The translations under genes and the position numbers were made by a program. A DNA stretch of 64,000 nucleotides from Saprospiraceae bacterium (GTDB lineage: Bacteria > Bacteroidota > Bacteroidia > Chitinophagales > Saprospiraceae): the NCBI GenBank assembly GCA_013001595.1, contig JABDMH010000094.1, positions 62,001 through 126,000 on the forward strand, written 5' to 3'. A model generated the notes under the pieces. The model was not told the origin of the DNA. It searched no databases and saw only the letters and a program-made list of their open reading frames with translations. Positions 1-9,662 of the stretch are shown here, in pieces (positions within the stretch are counted from its first letter, which is position 1; each line of letters begins with the position of its first letter).

Positions 1-3000
1 TTGCATGAATCCAGACAGTGGTATCTGACACGGTCACATTAAGCCCCTTGTCGCACACCGCTACTGGCCGAGTTCCATCTGTTACTATGATGGTATCTCG
101 AGCTATCGTATCATTATGGCAGAAATCCAACGCTTCGTACAATACTTCGTAGAACTGGACTGCAAGACCATCAGGCAGTTCAATGATCTCACCCAATGGT
201 AGCTTGAATTGCTTGTGACTTTCGTATAGACCTGTGGCCGGATTGTATTCCATTACTGCAGTACCATAGTTCGGAATGGTTGCCTTCACCATCTTAACCC
301 CTGTACAAGTATCAGTCACTCTTACCGGAGGTACATATACATGAGCATAACAATCGTGGCTTCCTGTCGGTACAGATATTAAAGTATCTGCCATCTCTAT
401 AGTCGGTGGCACTGTATCAAACACCATAATCCATTGTACACAGCTATCAAAGGTGCCCTCGCATCCATTCTTAATGAACCACTCTCTTCGAATAGTTGTG
501 GGACATTGATCCTCAAATGCCAGATCCTTGTAGGTCACCAAGATGTCACAGATCTTGTTTGGTTGTGGCCACAATGGTATAGAATCAGCATATGGCACTC
601 CCGTCACCAGTGGTGAGGGATGTCCATTTTCGTCTTTCAGATACCCGGTATGGCAGTACACACTGTCTCTTTCTGGAGGACAAATGATGGTATCTGGCAA
701 GCCCCTGACCGCAATCGTATCCATACAAAAGATCTCTGTCTTATTATATTCAATGCGAAACGTCCTTTTAATTTGCTTCACAATGTCTTCATCGCAATCA
801 CCTAATAAGATGTCGTAATCGTATATCTCACCGACTATGGTATCATAGCAGCCCACCACCATTCGGCAGCCAGGGAAAGTGTCATTTACTAATTGATTAT
901 CAACAAAGGGGTGGGTGCAATCGATGGTATCGGTCTGTCCCGGCAACAACATCGGAGCGCCATCTTGAATCGTAACCACCAGAGAATCTGTAGGATTCAT
1001 ACACGGATCATCTAAAACTGTCAAATAAAGTACCACTTCACCATTAAGCAGATCGGCACTATCGGGACAATACAGACGGGCCCCTGCAAAAGTATTGTCT
1101 TCAAGGAAGGAGCCTCCGCCTATTGTCGACCACATGGCTTGCGTAGCTCCTGATCCATTTGCCATGAAGACGGCATTGACAGCAGTCAGATCAACACACT
1201 CCAATCCACACACGGTCACTGAATCACCAGCATCAACGAATGAGGGTGTCAATGCCTCATACAACATCGATCCCATGATCACGCAACCACCTGCGCCACC
1301 AGTAGCCAGCATTGCACTAAAATAGATGGGTGTGCCAATTGTTGGTGTGTAGTTCATCGGATCTCCCATCAAAGGTATTGTCTTATCCACATCCATGAAA
1401 AACATGGCTGACCCCGGCATGTAGTTTAATCCGAAGTTGATTAGTTCGAGATTGAGATTTAGCACTTCTGAGACACAAATAAAGCGCTCATACATAGGCA
1501 TGGTCATTCCATCTGGATCGATGACCTGCAGCGTAATCTCTGAAATCGCAAAGCACATGGTATCTCCCGGTATGCTGACCCTCGCATAGACCGTGGAATC
1601 TGGACCACAGACTTCAATCATGCCCGGTGCAATCTCATTTCTTAAGCTATCATTGACGAGATCTGCATATATCTGTACTACATTCAGGCCGGAAGGGTCA
1701 GCACAGGCTGCGATACTGTCGGTATCGAAGAAAGCACATCCCATATCTGCACATTCTACCAATATACAGTCATCGGCTACTGGACCTAGGAAGGCAAAAT
1801 CAATGCTGTGGTCATTACTTCCTACTGGACCAGTGCAAAACATAGCCACACTAAATCCAGGAATCATATCAGGATCTCCATTGCTATCTACCAGCGTATC
1901 ACCCCCCTGTAATGGTGGAGGTACGAGGCCTGAAAATCCAAGTGTAACCAATTGCGACAGATCTATCCTGATCGAGTAACAATGATTTGGCAGTACATTA
2001 CTGAAAATAAACTCTCCACCATTCTCCGTCGTCACCATATCCACCTGCTGGCCACTATTCTCTTTATCATGCAATGTCAAGACGATGCCATCTATGCCAA
2101 ATTCCTGCGGATCTTGAATGCCATTGCCATTGCCATCACACCATACGTAGTTGCCCATTTCACCTCCTATAAGTGCCGAGGCAAATTCCATGTCACCTAA
2201 ACCATTGGCCTTCCCCGATCGAAACTGATCTACAAAAAGATAAGCGCGCTCTTTAGCACCATTTTCTGTATCATAAAAATGAATGCCTTGTGTGTATACA
2301 CCCTGATTTACAAAATTGTCGAGGTTAGTGACTACGATTGGATTAAACACTGTATTTACTACTTCTCCACTTCCCGGTAAAATGCCTAGACCACCAGTGA
2401 AAATCTCGCCATGATGCGCAGCACTTGCAACAAAATGGTCATCATAGAAGAACTCACCACTAAAACTTGGTCCATCGTCGCTGCGAAAAAACTGCCCGTT
2501 GTCATTGTCCTCTATCTCCAGCCGCAAGATACCCTGATCGTCAAATGCCTTCAACAAATCACCTGCACCATAGGACACGATCAACGTCTGATCACCCAGT
2601 ACAGACGGGTAATTCCGGTAACCCATCTGATGGGCCCATCTGTCCATCAAACCAATGACCAAATCTCCATCCAAGGTAAAATCTATATCTGAAAGAATGG
2701 GTTGGGGATATGCTGTCAATAATGCCCCAGAAGTGGACTTTTGCTCTTTATCTGTTTGAATGGCCGTAGATTCCCAATCCTGTACCCAAGCTTGCCATTC
2801 TGCAGATCTAAGTGGTTGTGGGGTTGCTAGGTGGGCATTTGATGCTCGTTCTCGAGGATAAGCCAATGGAAAAGCAAGAACCTCAGTAAATCCAGCCTCA
2901 ATGTTATTTGGGTCAAATGACAATACATAACCAAACAGATGGTCTCGTGATTTGGAAACCATACCATCTGAAACCAAACCCAAGTATCCAAGACTACCAT

Positions 3001-4576
3001 GAAATGTCAATCCCCATGGACGCAAAACACCAGATTCCATTACACTTTCACCCATGACCTCAACACCACTGACGATGGCTTCCTTCACCTTTTGACCTTG
3101 TTTTGCTACAAACTCGATGTCTAACTTATCACCTACGCCAGCAATTTCAAATTCGAATGTCGTTGCTGTTCTTGCAGCACCAGCTTTAGCAACGATATCA
3201 AAATTTGCAGCTACTACTTGACCTTCTGCGATGATATCGAAGATCCGATCTCCAACGACATGGGAGGCACTCGGTTCAGCAAAATGGAGTGTTACCGTAT
3301 AACTCTCCTCAGTTGGGATGGGAATGTTGTACGCGAAACTCCCCTTCTTGAATGTGTGATATAGTGGGGCACTCGAAGTCTTTTCTGATGCATTCAATAA
3401 ATTGTTGACGGTGAATGTCCGGTAGGCAAAATCCTGGTTACCGGTCGATGTACTGTATTTATTTTTATCCCAAGCAACTCCATTGGCATCCGTAAAAGGT
3501 TCTGCACCATTGCCATTTAGGTTGCCTCCAGCATTGATGCACATGGCATACCTGAAATTCAAATTAGGCAGGCCGGGAAGATTTGCAATGGGATGGTGCT
3601 TTAAATTATTTGTTGATGGGCTGACTGGACCGGTACCACTGACATCCATCTCTATCAAGGATCGCTGGTTTAGGTTTACCATCCATAAGGAACGCTCATC
3701 AGTAGTTAGATCTATGTCACCAAAGCCAGCCATACCGACCTTTTCAAATGCGTCCATATCATAGGTGGCAGTATTTTCTGCAGTTGTTAATGCATATGGC
3801 ATCGTTTCGTCTACATCGCCGTCTACTATTTCTCTTATTACATTTCCCAAATCGATGGCGGGACCAGCTGAAGGAACCATACCTTGTATGCTCATTCCTG
3901 AAACCTGAGGTTCAGCCCCGCTATAATCGATCACATAGAGTCCACCCTCACGCTGAGGTCCTAATCCGACATGCCGCTTGACTAGTGCTGAGGTAAAAGC
4001 TCTTTGTTGAGCCTGTTGATAGGCAACACCCCAAGTAGAACCAATTTCCTGGATTTCCGCATCTGTTTGGGGAGAGGGTGCGTCGCCACCTTTGTTTGCA
4101 GCTACTCCATCTACTGCGTATGGGAATGAAACAAATCCCGGTGTATTCTTGTCCTTTACCGGTCCACCATCATAACAGGGAATAAGTATTCTCGACCCTA
4201 TTGGATCAAAATTAGGACCAGCACTGACCGGCACCAAAACGTTCGCTCCATCTTCCACAAAAAATACCGATGATGGTCCTGCAACACCTTCCAATAAGGA
4301 ATCATCATAACCAGTCACTCGTACGCGCAACCTCGATTCGATAAATAGACTGGGAAGGGTGAATGAACCTTCACTTACCTCAATAAAGGGCCGAACATTA
4401 CCCAATGCATCAATGGCTTCAACCACCAATCCGGTAATCAATTCTTCACCGTCATCTTTAGAGCCGTTGTTGTTTAGATCTTGAAAAGTCTGAACAATTA
4501 TATCTGCTCGAGTAAAGGAAGCCGTACATAACACTAATAGCACTGTAAGCCAGTGCCTAGAAATGGCATTTCTCAT
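1..4576 (-). CDS. Giant secreted multidomain protein (malectin, SdrD-B-like), partial
   Basis: The reading frame is open from ATG at 4576 to the left edge (about 1525 codons, no stop), so the C-terminus lies outside the window. I spot-checked the frame near 4500, 3470, 2150, 950 and 50 and it never shifts. An N-terminal signal peptide (about residues 1-24) is followed by a Cna-B-like segment with NNNGSKDDGEE, a propeller-like middle, a malectin-like domain (about 360-495, AWDKNKYSTSTGNQDFAY), then an SdrD-B-like domain (about 805-870, GNYVWCDGNGNGIQDPQE). The rest is Cys- and Asp-rich repeats with HYR/Ig-like phrases. Malectin domains bind carbohydrate in other families; an adhesive or polymer-binding surface role is inference. 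It lies in tandem with the next giant gene and probably ends in a T9SS sorting domain, which cannot be seen here. Confidence 0.85.
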   Translation of the reverse strand, partial: MRNAISRHWLTVLLVLCTASFTRADIIVQTFQDLNNNGSKDDGEELITGLVVEAIDALGNVRPFIEVSEGSFTLPSLFIESRLRVRVTGYDDSLLEGVAGPSSVFFVEDGANVLVPVSAGPNFDPIGSRILIPCYDGGPVKDKNTPGFVSFPYAVDGVAANKGGDAPSPQTDAEIQEIGSTWGVAYQQAQQRAFTSALVKRHVGLGPQREGGLYVIDYSGAEPQVSGMSIQGMVPSAGPAIDLGNVIREIVDGDVDETMPYALTTAENTATYDMDAFEKVGMAGFGDIDLTTDERSLWMVNLNQRSLIEMDVSGTGPVSPSTNNLKHHPIANLPGLPNLNFRYAMCINAGGNLNGNGAEPFTDANGVAWDKNKYSTSTGNQDFAYRTFTVNNLLNASEKTSSAPLYHTFKKGSFAYNIPIPTEESYTVTLHFAEPSASHVVGDRIFDIIAEGQVVAANFDIVAKAGAARTATTFEFEIAGVGDKLDIEFVAKQGQKVKEAIVSGVEVMGESVMESGVLRPWGLTFHGSLGYLGLVSDGMVSKSRDHLFGYVLSFDPNNIEAGFTEVLAFPLAYPRERASNAHLATPQPLRSAEWQAWVQDWESTAIQTDKEQKSTSGALLTAYPQPILSDIDFTLDGDLVIGLMDRWAHQMGYRNYPSVLGDQTLIVSYGAGDLLKAFDDQGILRLEIEDNDNGQFFRSDDGPSFSGEFFYDDHFVASAAHHGEIFTGGLGILPGSGEVVNTVFNPIVVTNLDNFVNQGVYTQGIHFYDTENGAKERAYLFVDQFRSGKANGLGDMEFASALIGGEMGNYVWCDGNGNGIQDPQEFGIDGIVLTLHDKENSGQQVDMVTTENGGEFIFSNVLPNHCYSIRIDLSQLVTLGFSGLVPPPLQGGDTLVDSNGDPDMIPGFSVAMFCTGPVGSNDHSIDFAFLGPVADDCILVECADMGCAFFDTDSIAACADPSGLNVVQIYADLVNDSLRNEIAPGMIEVCGPDSTVYARVSIPGDTMCFAISEITLQVIDPDGMTMPMYERFICVSEVLNLNLELINFGLNYMPGSAMFFMDVDKTIPLMGDPMNYTPTIGTPIYFSAMLATGGAGGCVIMGSMLYEALTPSFVDAGDSVTVCGLECVDLTAVNAVFMANGSGATQAMWSTIGGGSFLEDNTFAGARLYCPDSADLLNGEVVLYLTVLDDPCMNPTDSLVVTIQDGAPMLLPGQTDTIDCTHPFVDNQLVNDTFPGCRMVVGCYDTIVGEIYDYDILLGDCDEDIVKQIKRTFRIEYNKTEIFCMDTIAVRGLPDTIICPPERDSVYCHTGYLKDENGHPSPLVTGVPYADSIPLWPQPNKICDILVTYKDLAFEDQCPTTIRREWFIKNGCEGTFDSCVQWIMVFDTVPPTIEMADTLISVPTGSHDCYAHVYVPPVRVTDTCTGVKMVKATIPNYGTAVMEYNPATGLYESHKQFKLPLGEIIELPDGLAVQFYEVLYEALDFCHNDTIARDTIIVTDGTRPVAVCDKGLNVTVSDTTVWIHA

Positions 4577-4868
4577 GGTAGTGTAGTTTTGGTCTACGTA
4601 AGCTATAATTCGTTGTAAGACAGCTTACTATAAATCAGTACTAGTTTCTATTGTTGTATGCATATAACACATATGCACACTTAATCATTAATGAAGGTAG
4701 TCACAAATAGACTAAAAACATATATAAAAAGTATAATTATTTATTATGTTAACCTCTAACATCCATTTCTCGTATACACAACAGGATTCATTAATAATCA
4801 TCACATAATCAAGACAAATATACATAGCAAGTTCAACTATATTTAAATATTTCATATGTATAAATTAT
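4577..4868. other. AT-rich intergenic region upstream of the first giant gene
   Basis: This stretch separates the two giant secreted-protein genes. It is very AT-rich and must hold the promoter of the gene starting at 4576. I could not find a convincing TAnnTTTG element at suitable distance on the minus strand, and saw no ORF or RNA gene in it. Confidence 0.4.
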
Positions 4869-4904
4869 TAAAAAAAAGCCTTGACGTCATTACGCCAAGG
4901 CTTA
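4869..4904 (-). terminator. Intrinsic terminator of the second giant gene
   Basis: On the minus strand an 8-bp stem (AAGCCTTG/CAAGGCTT, arms at 4876-4883 and 4896-4903) can be lengthened inward by CGT/ACG after one mismatch. It is followed by a run of seven or more T residues (A run 4870-4877 on the plus strand). It lies about 30 bases after the stop codon of the 4934-9487 gene, exactly where a factor-independent terminator is expected. Confidence 0.75.
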
Positions 4905-4933
4905 ATATGAGTAATCAAATGGTAATTTCTTTG

Positions 4934-7900
4934 CTAGCCGCCGGTAAAAACCAGCTTTTTTGTACGATTGCCCCAAGGTGTATGAAGTTCGTACAGGTAG
5001 ATTCCAGCAGAGTGAAAGTGTGATCCGTTAATCTCAATACTTTGTCGACCAGGAGTCAATTGGACATCTCTTTCAAGAAGTATCGATCCGTCCATCTGGT
5101 AGATGCGTAGTAACGCAGCTCCATGTTCAGGCGCAAGAACCTCAAATGCTGTTCTAGTGCTAAAGGGATTAGGCGCATTTTGACCTACTTGTAAGCTATT
5201 GTTTCGGTCTAAACTTCGCAATTGTATCGGCAGAGGTCTATCATTTTCATCCGGATAAGCTTCACTCGATATGGTACTGTTATCAATGGCAATTGAATTG
5301 CTCAATCTGCCATCACTTCGGGTGAGAAAAGTAAGTTCTACTATCGTTTGTCCATAGACGCAGTGCTGCAGATCTTCCGAAAATGCGAGCATCCTAGCGC
5401 CATCGTTCGAAATATTTGCATGTAGGTCGCCAAATAAGTTATAATTGGCTTTATCGACAAGTTGCAGGGTACTCTCATCCCACAATAGATTCAGCTGTAG
5501 GCCATGAAGCCAAATTTCTTCGTCTACTTTGAATTGTACATTAACAGTTTCTCCGTATTCAAAAGTAAAGTCATCAAAGGTAAGTTGAAGAACTTCGTCG
5601 AGGTCACTTCTTTTTTGTCGCGATAGTTTACCTGCATCACCATTAATATCTCCCATTTTTACTCCGACAAAATCCCAAAGCTTCTGACTTGATTCTTGAC
5701 CATTGAAAACAGATGTAGACTCCATTTGAGCATTGAAGAACCGCCAAGAAACACCTTCATTCAACTCCTCTGATTTACCGAGAATGAATTTCCTAATCGT
5801 AATCAAATCCGCTACAGAGATGCGTCCATCAGAATTAACATCTGCCGCAATACGCTCAAACGCGGAATTAAAATTGGTTTTGCCTGTAATGTGCTTCGAG
5901 AGTTTCAGGAGATCTAGCGTAGAAACCCCATCAATAGGGTCGTCTTCTTTGCGTGCACTCAACAAATACTCTTCCCCTTGCTGGAGTCTGGTATTGAAGT
6001 TGTATTGGCCTCGATTATTCGTGACTGCATTCCAGGTAGCATTAGGACCCTCCAACTCCATGCTGACATCTGCCAGCGCACCTCCGTTCATCGAATTGAC
6101 TTTCCCGTTCACTTTACCCAATTCACCTTGACATCCCTCGATGGGTTCTTGCACTTTGATCACAACTTGACAGAAGTCCGCATTTCCCCATTTGTCAACC
6201 ACCCAAAATTCTACATTTAGTGTGCCTACATCAAGACAACCTAGTGCAAGTTTTACCTCTGTAGAATCTGGAGGAAGTAGATTCCCCAAGGCATCATTCT
6301 CACCTGTACCATGAACACGGATTCTGTAATCCAGGACTTCTTGGTCACAATTGTCGTAACTACTAACATCCAATTCTTGAGCCCAAATCTCACCGATAGC
6401 AGTATCTATCTGCCCATCGAAATCTAGATCCAACGGCAATAACTTCATGGTCGTGCTACCAAGGCAAATTGGTGAAGGTTTAGTGCAATCCACCACATCA
6501 AAATGGTCTGAGCATTGAGTTCTATTACCACAACCATCTTCCGCAACCCATATCAATTTGTACGGTCCGGCAGTAAGATCTTCCATTTTAATATGTGAAG
6601 AAACTCCTTTACCAAGTGGCAAATAGCCGTTCTCTGATTTTTGATAGATTGACCATGAGATGTCAATTTCGTCAGCCGGAGTGCAATCATCAGTCACCTC
6701 AAGAGTGTAATCGAGCGTGGCCAAACACGTTGGGCCCATACAAAGGGTATCAATGTCACAATTGCTCATAACTGGACCTTCCGTATTTATCACATATATG
6801 ATCTGATCAAACTCATAGTAGTGATAGTTCTGGTCTCCTATCCAATCATCATGGAATTCCGCTGTCTGTCGACACCAATCTATCACAGCCCATTTTCTAA
6901 TGATCTTAAGACATGTGCTATCAGCATTATAGAGTTGGTCTACTATTTCATCTTTGTAATGGATCCCTATTTCCCGGCATTCATCTTCGTACTTCATCCT
7001 TGGAGCCTCTGTTTCTAGATCAACATAACCACAAGCACGTACGGTGGTATCCTTCATTGGCCAGATGATGTCAGATTCATATAGAGGACAATCATTAGTA
7101 ATGTAAATCCGCTGAATGACTTTGGTACTATCGGCTTTTGTTGATTGACAGGCTCCGCGCATTACAAACTGACGTTCAATCCATCCTTCCCCACAGTGCT
7201 CAAAATGTATTTTCTGAGTTTCATCGATGACCAGCTCACAATTTTCCAACACTAGGCCATTGCTGATTGTATCAGTGACATATGTATAATGGTGTTCGCT
7301 GCCTTCCTCATAAGCCCCACAGAGACGATCCTTGATGACTGTCTTTCCAGATGCATATGTATATGGAGTATTGGCAAATAATTCATAGGTACCAAAGACA
7401 TCAAAATTTCCTTGCTCTACTGAATCTCGATAATAGTGATTGTAGGCATAGCAACTGATGTTTAAATCCGGCAAAGGAATCTTAACCTGTGGAGCCGATT
7501 TGTCCTCTACTTCGACATCGACCCAGAGTTTTGAGATGTTACAGCTTGCATCGATAGCGATTATTTCCAAGGTTACTTTTTCGTCACTGCATGCATCCGC
7601 ACAACAGAATGGCACTTGATTTGACCATCCGTACCAGTGAGGAATCGTGTCGTAGTATATAGAATCGTGGTGATGTTTGTCTGCTCGCTCTATGATGGTA
7701 TAGAGAGAATCAAAGCATAGTTCATTATCATTTTGCAACCACTCCCAATATGTATCATAATGTGTTCGCACAGCACTATGAACTGACGTATCTTCGGTAT
7801 ATCCACAGCTAGTATTCCAATCTACTCGTCGAGCCAAAATGGCATATAGGTTACAATTGTCCCATGTTCCTTCATCAAAAACGGAAACATCGACCCAAGT

Positions 7901-9487
7901 TACGTCTGCAAAATCGCCAAGGGTAACTACGGGGTATCGATCAAGTGTGATGAATGGGGCTTTGATATCTTGAGCAACAGCAATGAGTGTGTCGATGGTC
8001 ACGTTATGACACGCATCTCGCACTTTGATCGTTACTATATGTTTACCCTGAGATAGATTGTCAAATTTCAGATGCTCCACATCTTTATCACCTGTCATAT
8101 AATTGATATGCCCGTTGTTCCAAGAAATATCGACGATGATGCTGTCCAAAGATGAGCAGCTGTCGGTTACATAGGGTGTTGGAAAGTAACCATGCGCCAA
8201 ACAGGTATAATCGAGCGTAGGAAAGTACACTGTCTTGTATGTACTATCTGGATTCACCCCAAATAAATCAGGATGACTTTCGATTTTTACTATGGTATCA
8301 TGAAAAGCAATCTTAGGACCGATCGTATCAATCACCTGGATGATCTGATGACAACTGTCATAGGTAACCACCGGTGCCTCCAAATCAGCCAATAACCAAT
8401 CCCTGTATATCGTATAGGTGCCAGGGCAGTGATATGCTATACGATCATCATATTCAATGGCAATGTTGCAAAACGATTTTTCGCTATACACTGGATAGCC
8501 ATCAAATGTGGGTACTCCGGAGGTTAAGGGATCGCTAGGATCAAAATTATCATCTCCACATTGTATGGTTGTATCAGGTGGACAAACAATGGAATCAAAC
8601 ACAATGCGTCTGAGAAAAATCGTATCCATACAGGTTCCAATGTTTCCATATTTATCTTCCGCACGCCAGTTTCTCACCACATAAGCGGCAAAGAATGGGT
8701 CATTGAACAGACTTATCCATTCATAGCCATCTGGTTGGGCGATCAAATCATCTTGACAATTGTCGAGGACACCAGGGCGATTGAATCCGATACTATCATT
8801 AATGAAAAACGGATTCCATGCATAAGGGTCGTTACATATAGTGGTATCGTTTTGGCAAATGAGGGTAGGTTCTGTTGCATCAGTCAGATTGACCAAGGTA
8901 ACACAAGACCTGCCGGAAGGTGGATGCGAAATGGTGGCTGTGATGATTTGGTTGGCGTATGCTATGGTAACAGGGTTGGGAATAGGAATATTACCATCTA
9001 TTGATAGGTTAACTTGGTAGGTTCCTGGACAATCTGGCACGCCACTAGTCAGAAGGTGCTGCGGTTCTATCAGCTTTTCACAATTGTTGTCCAGCGGAAT
9101 GTTTACCTCTGCAAAGCAATTGAAAGGATAGCGTATGAAATCATCGGCGACATCAACGTCTAGTTCAAAGAATCGCATACATGTGGCTAGCTCAATGGTC
9201 ACTCGCAGCGTGAACGGTCCACCATTTTGACTTTGCCAATCAATGGTAACACTCGTGCCATTGGTCGCCCCCACAAACTGACCTCCTCCGGAAAGAAGCT
9301 GCCAGTTATAGGTAGCAGACAGATCCATATCTGGCGTTACGCTATACACCACCTGTGCTCCAGGACAGACTTCGTCAGCCCCAAGGATCGCATTGTCCAT
9401 TGGACATTGGCCTTTGACCAGACCCGAAGCGTATAGGGTTAATATGGTCACTAGGCATATGCTCCATCGTTTAGCTATTCTTGACAT
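4934..9487 (-). CDS. Giant T9SS-secreted protein with dockerin and cohesin-like domains
   Basis: The frame opens at a TTG at 9508, but the ATG at 9487 begins the signal peptide directly (MSRIAKRWSICLVTILTLYA) and is preferred, giving 1517 residues. Order seen: signal peptide; PKD/Ig-like domain (about 30-120); a long Cys-rich series of HYR-like units with recurring D-N-C and V-x-D-x-x-x-N phrases; a carboxypeptidase-regulatory-like domain (about 1119-1180); a dockerin-like calcium repeat (about 1208-1240, ADVNSDGRISVADLITIRKF); a cohesin-like beta domain (about 1300-1420); and a T9SS type A C-terminal domain (about 1430-1517, starting near QNAPNPFS, ending YELHTPWGNRTKKLVF). Known for the last: it directs outer-membrane export and surface attachment in Bacteroidota. 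A scaffold or adhesin role is inference. Finding dockerin and cohesin-like modules in one chain is odd but does occur in this phylum. Confidence 0.9.
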   Translation of the reverse strand: MSRIAKRWSICLVTILTLYASGLVKGQCPMDNAILGADEVCPGAQVVYSVTPDMDLSATYNWQLLSGGGQFVGATNGTSVTIDWQSQNGGPFTLRVTIELATCMRFFELDVDVADDFIRYPFNCFAEVNIPLDNNCEKLIEPQHLLTSGVPDCPGTYQVNLSIDGNIPIPNPVTIAYANQIITATISHPPSGRSCVTLVNLTDATEPTLICQNDTTICNDPYAWNPFFINDSIGFNRPGVLDNCQDDLIAQPDGYEWISLFNDPFFAAYVVRNWRAEDKYGNIGTCMDTIFLRRIVFDSIVCPPDTTIQCGDDNFDPSDPLTSGVPTFDGYPVYSEKSFCNIAIEYDDRIAYHCPGTYTIYRDWLLADLEAPVVTYDSCHQIIQVIDTIGPKIAFHDTIVKIESHPDLFGVNPDSTYKTVYFPTLDYTCLAHGYFPTPYVTDSCSSLDSIIVDISWNNGHINYMTGDKDVEHLKFDNLSQGKHIVTIKVRDACHNVTIDTLIAVAQDIKAPFITLDRYPVVTLGDFADVTWVDVSVFDEGTWDNCNLYAILARRVDWNTSCGYTEDTSVHSAVRTHYDTYWEWLQNDNELCFDSLYTIIERADKHHHDSIYYDTIPHWYGWSNQVPFCCADACSDEKVTLEIIAIDASCNISKLWVDVEVEDKSAPQVKIPLPDLNISCYAYNHYYRDSVEQGNFDVFGTYELFANTPYTYASGKTVIKDRLCGAYEEGSEHHYTYVTDTISNGLVLENCELVIDETQKIHFEHCGEGWIERQFVMRGACQSTKADSTKVIQRIYITNDCPLYESDIIWPMKDTTVRACGYVDLETEAPRMKYEDECREIGIHYKDEIVDQLYNADSTCLKIIRKWAVIDWCRQTAEFHDDWIGDQNYHYYEFDQIIYVINTEGPVMSNCDIDTLCMGPTCLATLDYTLEVTDDCTPADEIDISWSIYQKSENGYLPLGKGVSSHIKMEDLTAGPYKLIWVAEDGCGNRTQCSDHFDVVDCTKPSPICLGSTTMKLLPLDLDFDGQIDTAIGEIWAQELDVSSYDNCDQEVLDYRIRVHGTGENDALGNLLPPDSTEVKLALGCLDVGTLNVEFWVVDKWGNADFCQVVIKVQEPIEGCQGELGKVNGKVNSMNGGALADVSMELEGPNATWNAVTNNRGQYNFNTRLQQGEEYLLSARKEDDPIDGVSTLDLLKLSKHITGKTNFNSAFERIAADVNSDGRISVADLITIRKFILGKSEELNEGVSWRFFNAQMESTSVFNGQESSQKLWDFVGVKMGDINGDAGKLSRQKRSDLDEVLQLTFDDFTFEYGETVNVQFKVDEEIWLHGLQLNLLWDESTLQLVDKANYNLFGDLHANISNDGARMLAFSEDLQHCVYGQTIVELTFLTRSDGRLSNSIAIDNSTISSEAYPDENDRPLPIQLRSLDRNNSLQVGQNAPNPFSTRTAFEVLAPEHGAALLRIYQMDGSILLERDVQLTPGRQSIEINGSHFHSAGIYLYELHTPWGNRTKKLVFTGG

Positions 9488-9662
9488 AATACCATTTGAA
9501 ATACTCAAACTTCAAGCTTCAAATATTATGCCAAATCGTAATATGTATTATACTTTTAATGAATTAACTAAATATTTTAACAAAATTTAATATGAAGGGA
9601 CGTGGAATTACTTCTCAAGGGCCAGTCATAGGAAAAAACCATATAACCTCATCCCTCATCTC

